64,000 bases of DNA from Sebastes aleutianus (lineage: Eukaryota > Chordata > Actinopteri > Perciformes > Sebastidae), in assembly GCA_916700875.1 (NCBI GenBank), contig CAKAKS010000001.1, positions 16,520,461 through 16,584,460 on the forward strand. Direction: 5' to 3'. This document shows, one piece after another, positions 11,455 to 23,500 of this stretch (positions are counted from its first letter, which is position 1; each line of letters begins with the position of its first letter). The notes under the pieces were generated by a model. The model had not been told where the DNA came from, ran no database searches, and worked only from the letters and a program-made list of their open reading frames with translations. Position numbers and translations under genes: made by a program.

Positions 11455-14400
11455 TTACAGTCCCTTCCTGAGCTTCCTCACAGTGTTCTTCCTCTTCAAA
11501 GCCTGTATCCAGGCGGGAAGAGCACTCCGGCGTGCTGCTGCTGCTGCTGCTGCCACCACCTCTAACGCTGCGTGATCCTCGTCACTCTCCTGCTCGATCA
11601 CAGAGTCCTGCTCTGATACAGTATCCTCCTCCGAGTCTGTAGCATTTGGATCCAGCTCTGGAGGATCTATGGCCAACACCTGCTCTGAAAAATGAACCCG
11701 CCGGTTCTCCTCAACTCGCCTCTGATCCAGAGTCGGATGAATGGAATAAGAGAAAAGAAAAGAAAGAGAGAGAGAGTCTTTTCAATTTTAGTCAGAACAT
11801 TAACTAAACAAACTGTCTACAAACCGTAAATTCAACTTATGTGAAGTTTCTAATAAAAAAGAATAATGAGTGAATACTTAAATGGGTTTAAATTAAGAAT
11901 TTCTTTTAAGGATATTCCTATTTTTCCTTATATTTAGTACCAAATTACATAGTTCTTTTCAAGAAACTTCTTGTAAAATGATTACAAAATGATTCAGAAG
12001 CTACTACTGAACTCTAAAATAAAGTGTTGTCAATATTTAAAAAATAAAAAAAGACAATTTAATCAGAGAATAAATGTTATTGTGCAGACAAAGATATCAA
12101 CATGTTTATAAATTTATATCTGTTTTTCTGAGTTTTCTTTAAATTCGTTTAAATCTAATTTTCAAACAAAACCTTTAAGATCTATTTATCTATATACTGT
12201 ATAGTATACTGATTTTTTCTAAGTTAGAATACAATAAATCAACATACTTCACTTCGATAATGTATATAATGTATAATAGTGTATTGTATAAAAGTAAAAA
12301 ATATACTTTCACTTTTATAACTACATTTTCAGTGTAATATTAATAGTATCAGTAGCACACTCAAACATCTTTAATTTTTTTAATCCACACAATGACTATT
12401 TTGAGTTATTTTATAACACCCCGTGTGAACACACTACAAACTCAAACCTGAGTAAATTAGCATGTAGAATGTATTTTTACATTTTACACCACAAGGAGGC
12501 AGTGTGATACCCAATCACTTTTTTTTTAACTTACCCGTTTTGTCTCTGTTTCCATTGAGTTGTGTGAATCCCGGGATATGGAGTGTTTGAGGACGCCCCG
12601 GCGTGCAGGAGCAAAAGGAGTAAATGGAGAGATAGGTGGTGGAGGAGAGTGTAGGGTGTAGAAAGGCCTGAAGTTATCACGTTGTGACTCTCCTGTCTCC
12701 TCCATCACGTGGTTGTTTGTTAGGCTGAACGGAGACATCGACCCCTCTGTGACACGAGAGACAAGAGAACTGAGTTTCCAACTTCTAACGATCATTTCAG
12801 CTACACTTACATACTGTCAACTCACATGCCTGAAACATGTGACTATGCAGAGTATTAAGTTGTTCTGACCTCTGTCTGCCTCTATTCCATCACGCATGTT
12901 CTCTGTTTGAAGCCTCTCGTCTCTGCTGTGAGCTGTCTGATGCTGTCTCTTCCTGTTGAGCTGGACTCTGCTCTTCAGCGCTGAGCTGTCCACATCTGCA
13001 AGCTGCAAATAAAAACAGTTAGCACGGTGACCAACTCATGACTGAAAGACAAATTCATTAGAGTTTAGGAAATGTGCTTATTCCTTTAATGTTCTGCTCG
13101 ACTGCTTGGTAGAGCACATTTTGAGTTGAACTTGACTGAGCCATCTCTACCGCTCGGTTCAGGTGTGTTATGCTAAAGAAATCCACTAGACGTCGCTGTG
13201 TTTTTCAATAGCATGTCTTTTCAGTCCTGAAGGAGGCTGACTGAAAAGACACGCTATATATATCTATATCTATAGATATATCTATATATATCTATATCTA
13301 TAGATATAGATATATCTATATCTATAGATATAGATATAGATATATATAGATATATGCAGAATATATGTGTGATTTTACCGTCTAAAAACATGCTCTACCA
13401 AACGCTTAAATCGTCCTTTACTGGTAAATGTAGTGTAGTGTAGTGCTAGGATAATAAATTTACAATTTTTATGAAATAAAAAAAAAACATTTTTCCATTG
13501 CTTTTCTCTCAGTGAGGACATTAAAGGGTTAAGGGTGTTTTTATTTTGGTTCCATTTTTAGAGGAACACACTTCACATCAAATGATTTCTGTTAACCATA
13601 ATTTAGATCTAACCTCTACAAACAAAGGAGTTCTTCGGGTCTGTCCGTGCTCCATTGGTTCTGCAGCTTGTTTCCCTTCTGAAACGTCCATGCTGACAGG
13701 CTGGAAGGCATCAGGCGATATTTGTGCCATACTGAAATCTAAACCTGGTGACGCCTCAGTTCCCCTGAAACTCCAGTGGTTGTCCACACCTCCTTGTTGG
13801 TTCAAAATCAGAGATGATTGAGCACTATTGTGAGGTGGGATTTTGAGTTCTGATGGTCTCTGATTGGCTGAGGCGGCTGATCGGTTGGGGCTGAGGAACT
13901 TGGCCCACTCTTGACCCGTGGTGATCTCCTCCAGCAGGCTAAACGAGCCCAGGCCAAACTCAAAGTCACCGCTCGACCTGGAACAAGAGAGTTTCTGTAA
14001 AGTCACTGCAGCAAGTCTCACTGAAGCATCAAATGTGTATCAGTCACGCTTCAATTTTATGCATAGCACTTTTATAAGCTGTTTGTAGTTTGTTTTGTGT
14101 TTCTGCATGTCTTTGTTTTATGTTGGACAGAATCTGTTTTTCTTTGGGTGAATAAGTGTGTTATGTGTAGGTTGTTTTATGACCAAACCTCCGCCGCAGA
14201 GAATAGTCCCCCCCAAAAATGCACTGTTACTCATGTTTGAGTAAGTTTGATAAAAACTTCAGTGCCCTGCTGTTTTAAGAAATTACTGAGCCTTTTAAAA
14301 AAAAATGAAACTATATATTTGTTACCTGTTTTCACAAGTATATAAAACCATTTTTACAGACTTACTTTGATGTGATGTTGTCCTTTTAACGTCTTTTTAT

Positions 14401-16620
14401 TGCTTTTTTCCTTTTCTTTGTATTTATTTAATTGACATGGTTTTATTATTTTTATGTACTGTACTGTTTCATCTGTGTTTAAAGTTTACTTTAGTTTTGT
14501 CTTGCTTTTGTTTGGCCTCACCGTTTGGCTCTCTATTGTCATATTGCTTTGTATCCTGCTTACTTTGTTTGTCAAAGCACTTTGTAAACTCTCATAGCAC
14601 CTCTAAACTGTTTTTAAAGGTGCCATGTAAGTAAAGTTATTATTATTATTATCTGTTTAGCCAAAGCCTGATGTAGTTTATTCCTCTGTGCCATGGAACT
14701 CCATTGTTGTTGATTTAGCCTCACTGAGTGACATGTTTCTTTGTTTAGATGAACTTGGGCACTGTCGTTTGTTTTGAGTCACGTACACTGTCCTGCTGCT
14801 GTAAATACTCACTACAGCGCACCATGCATGTGTATTAATTAGGGATGCCAAACCGAACCGTTCAATGACGTACAAACCAAATCGCGGGCTTGTTGAACCG
14901 TTGCACAGCTATTAAATACAGTTCTGCTAATTATTTGATGAGCTGCCAGAAACACCGAAGAGGCAATTATGTGATAAATTATGGTATAGGCTGACTTGAT
15001 CATTAAGTAGGCTGCTTTATTTCATGAATAAAATCTGTGTTATGGCTTCATATAATATAGAAATATCATTCATTACTATCACTCATATTTATATATATTT
15101 TGGGGTTCAAACGCATTAGAAATGGTTATATTTTTCTTCTCCCTAATGTGCGAAACAAATTACTGAGCCTCTTTAAAAAATGAAACTGTACATTTGTGAC
15201 TATTTTTTAAAGAGTCTAATTCTAATAAGAGTCTTATCTATCTATCTACTAAAACAACTGGCATTTATGATATGCAGTTATGACATCTCTTTTATCTCAT
15301 GAGACTTATTGCATCACGAAAGTGTGACTGAAGATGGATGATGACAGACGCCCTCAGTGACGGAGGTGTGTTTGGCACATCACATCACAAATATCACAGC
15401 CCAACGTCTCAGAAATATTTCACATACCTTACTCGCGTTGCTAGGAGGTGAATCAACGAAACTTGACTGGGAGAACATTCAGCCTGTGTCATGTTGACAT
15501 CAGTACTGTTTTGAATGATTTCGTTGTTAGATTACCTCGTATATGTTTCGTTAGTGCCGTCTTCTGTGTGTGTAGGAGGGATGCCACTGCTGTCGAGTGA
15601 AGGGAGGGTCTTTTCTTCCTCTTTATTTGACGTGTCAATGACATATTCTGCTGTTGATAGCTGGTTTTGAGGTGAAATCTATGAAGTAAAAAAAGTTGCA
15701 CTTTTCAGTTCATACTTTTGAATTTTGACAATGTAAAATAATTAAAATGCACTACTCACTTCAGTTCCTTGCTCTACTGTCCTTCCTTCTTCTTTCCCCT
15801 TTTTGCCAAAACTCCCCGACCTGTCCCTCCACCTCTCCTTGATCTTCTGAGTCCATTTCCTCGCTTTATTCTCAGATGATCGCTGATTTCTTCTATAGCT
15901 GCTGTTTGTGTCTTTACTTTGCGCCGAAACTCCAAATCCTCCATTTCCCATATGCAACACTCCCTGACTTCCCGGGTCGACATTAGCACCTGTGGGCTTC
16001 GAGGACCACGTGTAGACTTTGGGTGCAAGACGCTGGTCCTGGTTCTGGTCCTGATTGTGTCCCATGCTTGTGACAGCATCTTTATTGCTAGGGATGTGCC
16101 TTGTATTTGCAGAACTGCCAAAAATCATCCTCGCCCCATCAGTCCTCTCAAAGGAAGTGATATCAGCATCCTTAAGTGATTTAGCAGGAAACAGCTGCCC
16201 TCTTGCTGTTGCTGTTGGGGTGATCCCAGGCTGTCCCAACACCCTGTCCTCACCAGTATCACCATCAATGTTGTCTTTCTGGGAGGGGGAGGAAATGAGA
16301 CCTCTGTCCACTTCACTTCCATGACCTGGTTGTTGTATGTCCCCACCTTTGAAGCCAAAGTTACCGTCCGCAGAAGAGATCCCAAACTCTGTTGAGGGGA
16401 TACCATTAGTACCAAACTCAAAGCCATTTACGGGAGTGCTGTTTACTTTCTGGAGGTCGGAGGCTCCTCTTTCTCCATCCTGCCCCCATGTGGAAGCGGC
16501 TGCGGTGGGTACAGGTGTGTGCAGGTACGGCTGGCCCTCTTTTCCCGGCTGGAGCTTCAGTTTCTGCAGCATGGACTGCAGCAAGGCCTGACCGTCTTTT
16601 GGATTAGGTGACTGAGACAT
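11455..16620 (-). CDS. Tankyrase-1-binding-protein-like protein, compact form
   Basis: On the minus strand, exons 16620-15760, 15678-15536, 13977-13614, 13002-12870, 12746-12535 and 11721-11455 join with consistent phases to a 659-aa protein. The first exon encodes 287 low-complexity, Gly/Ser/Asn-rich residues, and a stop (TAG) sits directly before its ATG. Family signs are near the C-terminus: DSSALKSRVQLNRKRQHQ (exon 4) resembles the conserved block of TNKS1BP1, and the end reads LPAWIQALKRKN, like the WLQALK ending of that protein. Position beside p2rx3 also fits TNKS1BP1. The human protein is about 1,700 aa, so this form is much shorter. No canonical RxxPDG tankyrase motif was seen. A KIAA1671-like relative is the main alternative. 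Exon 6 adds a PP1-docking-like RVHF followed by an acidic Ser-rich stretch. A 5' noncoding exon upstream is likely. Confidence 0.6.
13255..13352. repeat. (TATCTATA)n self-complementary AT-rich tract
   Basis: About 100 bp made of TATAGATA/TATCTATA units, which can pair with themselves. It lies in intron 3 of the tnks1bp1-like gene. Confidence 0.8.
14555..14652 (+). mobile_element. LINE 3' tail fragment
   Basis: A segment reading AAAGCACTTTGTAAACTCTC and ending in (TTA)n has the form of an L2/Rex1-type LINE 3' end. Compare the fuller copy at 50470-50780. Confidence 0.5.
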
Positions 16621-17683
16621 CTAGGAACAGAACTGCTGTCTATCAAATCCAGGAGTCACAGAACAGCATGTCAACAATGACTGCTTGTAAACGCAACAAT
16701 ATAGTTCGAGACTGGACACATGACAGAAGAAATTAGCTGTGTGTGAATCACGTCACCACTTAAGAGTCCTGTGATGGTTGTTTCCCTCTGTTTTCATATT
16801 CCAATCTTTTTCCATTATCATCTTAAGGGTTTCTCAATGCAAATATCAAGTCCATGTCTTACGGTTTAACTTCCTCAGCTGTTCTTCTTTTTCTCTGCGT
16901 ATGCTGCTTCTTCTCATGGACGTTTCGCTGCCATACTGCCTTCACTCCACCATAATCCTCAAAAGTTTCAGCAGCAGTCTCTGTCTTTTTATGTTGTTTT
17001 GCCCCAAGACACAAAACTATTCCTGACTGTGGTCCTCTCGTGTCTTTTCAGTGTCTCTCTTTCACCAAACGTCCGTGGTTTCAGGACACAAATGTTGTTT
17101 TAGTCACACCTCTTCTGCAACAGCCATTTATATCAGCGGTGATGGGAGGAGAGACGGTGCACGGCGGCGTTCCTCACACACTGAAGCAGACCAACGAGAA
17201 AGACCAGTGAGGTGAGATAATTTTGCATTGACAGTGACTCTCCCTCTCTCTCTCTCTGTCTCTGCCCATCTTTCTATTGCCCTTCCTTCCTTCCTTACTT
17301 CCTTCCTTCCTCCCTTTCCATTTCTTTCCCCAGCTCCCTCACTCACACATGTGCACACTCCCTCTGTCTTCCCACCATGACCCTTGAGTTGTAATTACAG
17401 GGCATTTTTAGTGAGCAGCTGCTATTTGTGTGTCTTCAGAATGAAAGAAATAAGAAAATGCCAACATGACCTTTGGACTAACCCCCTTTACAGGAACTCT
17501 GTATACTCTATTACTTGTGAAATAAAATGTAAAAAGACAGTCTTTACTGTTGTAGGAGAAAAATATGATAGTTTTAGTAGAATCCCATATCATGACCCTG
17601 GAGACTGGAGAGTACAAAAAAGATTTAAAAATGTGATTCAATGAGTAAAATCTCCAATGAACTATCATATTTCCAAAGAACAC

Positions 17684-17745
<62 letters not shown>

Positions 17746-17776
17746 AAGAAGAAGAAGAAGAAGAAGAAGAAGAATG
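17684..17776. repeat. Compound (AAT)n(AAG)n microsatellite
   Basis: About ten AAT units pass directly into about 20 AAG units. It opens all three minus-strand frames (poly-Ser, poly-Leu/Ile, poly-Phe), which explains the spurious open frames there. Confidence 0.9.
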
Positions 17777-17927
17777 CAGGTATAAATACATGAAAATAAA
17801 ATAATTTTAGCCATAAAATAATAAAGATAACTCCAAAAAGATATATATACAAAGTAAAATATTAAGTCTCTGAGGGTATTCTTTCTGGTCAAAGGTGGGT
17901 GATTTGTTGAGTTTACACGTGTGTTAA

Positions 17928-18945
17928 GTAGAAGTGGAAGAGGCACTCAGATCCCTTACTTAAGTAAAAGTAGCAATACCACAATGTGAAAATGCTAAAA
18001 GTCCTGCATTCAGACCTTTACATAAAGTATCATTAGCAAGATATATTTTTGAGTAAAAACAAGGTACTCATGCAGAATGGCCTCTTTCAGATTGTTATAT
18101 TATTAAATATTAATATTATATTACTCGATTATCATTAAAACTGATTAATTCATGTGAAAGCAGTAGCCTATTTTAATGTTGCTGGTTGAGGTGGAGCTAA
18201 TTAAGCATCATATTTTTTAACATGCAATATGTTTAGACAGTGCAATATGTTAAATAGGTGAAGTGCAATATGTTAGGACAGTGCAATATGTTAAATAGGT
18301 GAAGTGCAATATGTTAGGACAGTGCAATATGTTTAGACAGTGCAATATGTTAAATAGGTGAAGTGCAATATGTTAGGACAGTGCAATATGTTTGGACAGT
18401 GCAATATGTTAAATAGGGACAGTGCAATATGTTGCATCTGTGCAATATTGGGCTATTGTCTGTGCAATATGGGCAGGACGGTAGACGGTGCAGTGCACTA
18501 CCTGGGTGCAATACCTGCCATGGTGTGTGTGATAGATAGTATGTGCCATTATGTACGTGGACTGTGTATGTGTTTAAACATCTGTTTCTGTGGAACTGTT
18601 TCCCTGTCTTATGTGGAATCGTTTATTATTCTTGGTGTTGTTGTTTTAATTTAGTGTTTGTAACTGCAGTTGGACAGAGTCCAGGAAAAATGTCCCCACT
18701 TGGACAATAAAAGTATATCTTATCTTATCTTAACATGATCATATGTTTAGTACTATTTAAAATCTTAATCTGCAAAGTAACCTGTAACTATGGTTGTCAG
18801 ATAAATGAAATGGAGTAAAAAAAAGTACAATATCTGCCTCTTAAATAGCCTACAGAGGGGTACAAGTATAGGCTATAAATTTGCATGAAATGGAAATACT
18901 GTAGCACATACAGAGTCAAGTACAAGTAGAGTACTTTAAACTGAC
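17928..18945. mobile_element. MITE of the 57-kb family, split by a LINE tail
   Basis: The block at 17935-18010 (GTAAAAGTAGCAATAC, then GTCCTGCATTCA) matches the element at 57011-57501, and so does the right part (18760-18945). The middle is occupied by the GCAATATG-rich LINE tail at about 18225-18735. Confidence 0.6.
18225..18735 (+). mobile_element. LINE 3' end with GCAATATG tandem repeats
   Basis: Repeated GTGCAATATGTTAAATAGGT-type units are followed by a unique segment (18460-18700) and an ATCTT microsatellite tail. An inverted copy of the unique segment lies at 42961-43230. Confidence 0.65.
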
Positions 18946-18953
18946 ATTAAATA

Positions 18954-19260
18954 AGATAAGATAAGATAAGATAAGATATTCCTTTATTAGTCCCGCAGTG
19001 GGGGAATTTGCAGTGTACAGCAGCAAAGGGGATAGTGCAAAAAACAAGATGCATCAGCTTACACAGTAAAAAAGAGCTGTAGCAAAATATGAACCATTTA
19101 AACAGAAGGAAGTATAAAAAATAGGAGCAGTATATACAGTATTGACAATAAACAGACTATTAACAAAATTGTACAAGTGGAAAATGATATTGCACAGTGA
19201 GAATTAAATGAAAATCCACCTGAAAATATAGACTACTTCAATATAATCATTTAATAATAA
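18954..19260 (-). mobile_element. LINE 3' end, minus orientation
   Basis: It begins with (AAGAT)n, which is the reverse complement of a TATCTT tail, and continues TTCCTTTATTAGTCCCGCAG. A copy in the opposite orientation ends at 37712. Confidence 0.65.
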
Positions 19261-19424
19261 TAATAATAATTACCCTGCATTTAATTTGTCCTCCACAATA
19301 ATCCCATATCAAATATTTTCGGACCAAACCCCAATTGTGTTTATGTAACCACATGTTGTAAACCATTACATGGTGTTAAACCTGTGTGTTAAACATGCAG
19401 CTGTAAAATATGTCAACTTGGAAA

Positions 19425-19505
19425 CACACTGCGCATGCGTCTAATTAAACCACGCCCCTTTGAGTTTCCGCCTCTCTGATTGGTCGACAGTACGGAAGTG
19501 GATAA
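19425..19505 (+). promoter_or_regulatory. Candidate rad9a core promoter (TATA-less)
   Basis: Within 320 bp upstream of the ATG lie an NRF1-like palindrome GCGCATGCGT (19431-19440), a GC/KLF-type CACGCCCC, an inverted CCAAT box (GATTGG, about 19478-19483) and an ETS-like CGGAAGTG. This combination is typical of housekeeping promoters. No TATA box was seen. Confidence 0.55.
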
Positions 19506-19742
19506 TGGCGGTGTAAACAACGTGAAGCTCTGTGCAAGACACCGCTTAGTCAAACCTCTATTGACAATAACACGTAAAAAACAAAGCTTTTAAGTTAACG
19601 GAATATGTTTTCAGCACTAGGAGGACTTCTGCTCGGTGTGCAAACTATTAAAACCCCACTGATTCACTGCTTGGTGGTGTTTAGAGGCTAGTTTCACTAA
19701 CTCTTTCAGCCCAGTTTGCTAACTTAGACTTAGTGTGTAGAG

Positions 19743-20464
19743 ATGGACTGCGTCGTGACAGGAGGAAACGTGAAAGGTAGAACACATTTCCTGCCTTTTA
19801 GTATAGAATAGAATAGAAAGCTTTATTGTCATTGTATTAAATACAACGAGAATCACAGTTGCCACTTCTGATCAGTGCTTTAAAACAAATACTTGACTAG
19901 ACTAAACAAGGCAGATAAAACATATAACAGGTCAAACATACACAGTTATAAAGCAAAGTAGATGTAATCAATAAATATAAACAGAAGTGTTGCACTAGAG
20001 GTATAAAATATAAAATAGATGTAATAAATAAATATAAACAGAAGTGTTACACTAGAGGTATGAAATATAAAATAGATGTAATAAATAAATATAAACAGAA
20101 GTGTTACACTAGAGGTATAAAATATAAAATAGATGTAATAAATAAATATAAACAGAAGTGTTACACTAGAGGTATAAAATATAAAATAGATGTAATAAAT
20201 AAATATAAACAGAAGTGTTACACTAGAGGTATGAAATATAAAAATAGATGTAATGTAAACAGAGGTAATTGCACTTGTTAAATAGGTAGGGTAGATGTAA
20301 TAAATAAAATGTAAACAAAGGTAGTTGCACTTGAGGTGTATATTACATCAAGGTATAAATTGCACAGACAAATGTATTTCACATTCAGTGTATTAATATT
20401 GCACAGATTTATCGTTTGTTTAACTAGAACACCAGTATACTGCAATAATAAGATGCTAATCATG

Positions 20465-20544
<80 letters not shown>

Positions 20545-23500
20545 CGTCCAGTGCTGGCCAAAGCCATCCATTCTCTGTCCAGGATCGGTGATGAGCTCTA
20601 TGTGGAGCCTCAGGAGGATGGGGTAAGCTGTTCTGATACTGTCTAACAAACACCCAACACTTCCTCCACTTGTCATGCATGTAGTCTTGTTGCTTCCTGT
20701 TGGTGCACACTTTGCGTCAATGAGTGGTGCTGATTTGAGCCTTTTTTTTCTCTCTCTCTCTCTTGTAGCTGGCCCTGCGGTCTGTGAACTCCTCTCGGTC
20801 GGCATATGCTTGCTTCCTGTTCGCACCACTCTTCTTCAGCAGGTGCAGACTGTGTGTGTGTGTGTGTGTGTGTGTGAGTCACTGAACATCACATTTTTAT
20901 GTGTCATTTTATTATAGGAGCTTTAAAGCCAACTCCCATTTTTTGTGCAGGTACACCATCCCCAGTGGGCACGCCTTCCGCTGCAAGATGGCAATAAAGG
21001 TGTGGTGAGAGAAAGAGATGAGCTTTTTAAATGCTTTATACAGTTTGGGTGTCATATTCAATACATTTACATGGACTGTCTGTTATCATCTATGTCAGTG
21101 ATTCCCCACCTTATTTTGTATGACGTACACCCCCCCCCTACGAAAGCCCTGTCAGATGAGTTTAAGTAATCCTTCATCAACACCTGACTCCTTTGATGTT
21201 ACTACATTTTTTTTCATACAAGACAAAGTGATCATAGAGTACATGGCATGTGTCACCCAGCAGTTGTATTGTCACATGTAGAAAAAACGTTGAGCAACTT
21301 TACATTTTACATTACAACGTTTTAGAGATTAAAGGAAGGTGAACACGTCTAAAATGTCCTTAAATGTGACCAAATTGTTTGTTTGTTTGTTTTTCATGGA
21401 AGCTTTAGTGTAGAGTATTGGCTTAATACGGTTAATAATAGTAGGGCTGTGTGTCCCAAATACAATTTTTTGAGCTTTGAAGCTTTGGAGAGAAATATTC
21501 GAAGGTATTTGAAGCTTCGTAGCGTGGCATGGCGGGGCGCAGCAGGCTGACTTGTTCTTCTGTCTGTCTGTCTGTCTCCATCTCCCCCGTTTCAGTGTGC
21601 CACTGCTGCACTACTGTACACACACACACACAACAAACAGCGATATCTGTCTGACAATAACAAATAATATTTAATGTTGAATATGAATAATGTGGGCTTA
21701 TTCCTTATTTCTATGTTGGGATTTATGAAAAAAAAAGCATTTGAATACTGATTTGGAGATTGATTACCATGGCGACAGACAAAGCTTCAATGCTTCAAAG
21801 CATTTGGGTCAGCCCTAGTTAAAACCAGAATATTTCAGTGCATATTAAACTAAGTCATAGTCCTGTCCCCTCGTGTTTATCTATTTTTCCCCCCTTCTTA
21901 TGTTCCTCTATGTGTGAGTCAGAGCGTGCAGGCCGTGTTCAGGTCTCTAGCGACTATGGAGAAGACGGTGGAAAAGTGTCACATCGAGCTGGACGAGCAG
22001 AAAAACCGCCTCACCTTCACCCTTCACTGCAAACACGGTATGCTTTTACTTCCTGCTCAGATGATTCACAACGTGGATGATTTTCAAAATGACTACAACT
22101 GATTTATACTGACACATATTTTAGCCGTTGAAGCACATCATGCATTCATTACATTGTATTCTACCTGCTCGTGTTCTCAATGTGTGTTGGTATTTTCTCT
22201 GCAGGTCTCATGAAGACACATAACCTGTCTTTCCAGGACAGTGAAAGCTTACAGGCTGTGTTTGATAAAGACAGCTATGCCAACGTATTCAGATCCCACC
22301 CCAGGTCTGTAAAGTTCTACACGGGTTACAGCTTAGTCGAACTACTTCAAAAATGACGAGACGAGACTCTGGACTTAAAATCAGACATTCTCCTTTAGTG
22401 AATGAAAAAGAGGTTTACACATTAGCTTTTGATAATAAAGGGTACACAACTTGGCTGCTAACAACAACAACATCTAACTAATATCTCAGAAACCTATTAC
22501 CTATTTGTTCTGCTCCCACAGCATTCTGGGTAGTGACCTTTGGCCTCCAGATTATCTTCACAATTCAAATAATCAAATGAAATCTACAGTCTTCTTTTAA
22601 CTCAACATTAACTGTTTTTCATGAATTATTTACTTTATAACTACTCTTATGAAATATACACCAGTTTCATTCAAATAAAGTCAAAACATACATTTGTTGC
22701 TATAAAAATAATAGCGATCTTTCTATCTCTTTCTACCTTGAATTTTTCTTGTATGTGGTTTTCCTATTGCCTTGTAATTGTTGTTTGACAAATATGTTTT
22801 TTTTAAGGCTGATACAGATACTTCTTGACTACAATTGATTGATTAAATCAATGAACAATATTTCTAAATAAAGGTAAATTATGTAGCTGTTGTCAGAGAG
22901 GAACCTGCATTGAGGCCGACTCACCACATCCCAACCACTGTTACGTTAGTCCAATACCATAAGTAGTGTGTTTTTTGTTGTTGTTTTTTTGCCTTTCCTC
23001 ACTCACAGCTCACTTTTTGTCTTCCCTTACTCTCAGGCTGCTGGTGGACACAGTCGTCCTCTTCCCTCCGTCTCTGGAAGAAGTGACCGTGTCCGTGAGT
23101 GATGAACGGATGTGGTTCAGGAACCATGTGGAGGAAGAAGCAGGTGACTCTATTTATTTCACCCAGAAGTTACAAATTGACTTAATAAAATTTGAAAAAC
23201 TTGTGTTTCACAAAGTCATACACCGTTTATTTATACAAATCGTACTAATCTTACATCAGACATTCAAGTAATTTAGAATTAAGGAGATCAACATTTTAGT
23301 GTGACAGAACTTAAACTAGGGTTGTTTTTATGGAGTAGGGTGTATTCAGTGAATACAACACTAAACCAGAATCTTTCCATAATAAAAGAAAAAAGGAGAA
23401 TAAACATATCTTGATGATTCATAATGAGTAACTGTGGTTTTTAAAGGAGCGTTGTATAACAAAAATAAAGAAGTTGCTATTATGTTGCCATGAATGACAT

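Larger units (their letters stand above)
16621..19742. other. Intergenic region between divergent tnks1bp1-like gene and rad9a
   Basis: Besides the promoters of both genes it contains a CT/CCTT-rich block (17230-17330), a trinucleotide block (17684-17776), a MITE with an inserted LINE tail (17928-18945) and a second LINE tail (18954-19260). No coding gene is supported. Confidence 0.5.

Noticed and set aside
13546..13821. Plus-strand frame of 91 codons
   Set aside because: It lies opposite exon 3 of the tnks1bp1-like gene, whose minus-strand frame fits splice phases on both sides.
17408..17946. Minus-strand frames with poly-Ser, poly-Phe and poly-Leu/Ile
   Set aside because: Products of the AAT/AAG microsatellite, intergenic, with no family resemblance.
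18225..18425. Regularly spaced repeats that could suggest a CRISPR-like array
   Set aside because: The spacers are themselves repeats, and units vary in length; the block is part of a LINE 3' region in a vertebrate genome.
20278..20829. Minus-strand frame with a long His-Thr repeat, and plus-strand Cys-Val repeat frames
   Set aside because: They read the (TG)n tract; the real coding sequence here is rad9a exons 2 and 3 on the plus strand.
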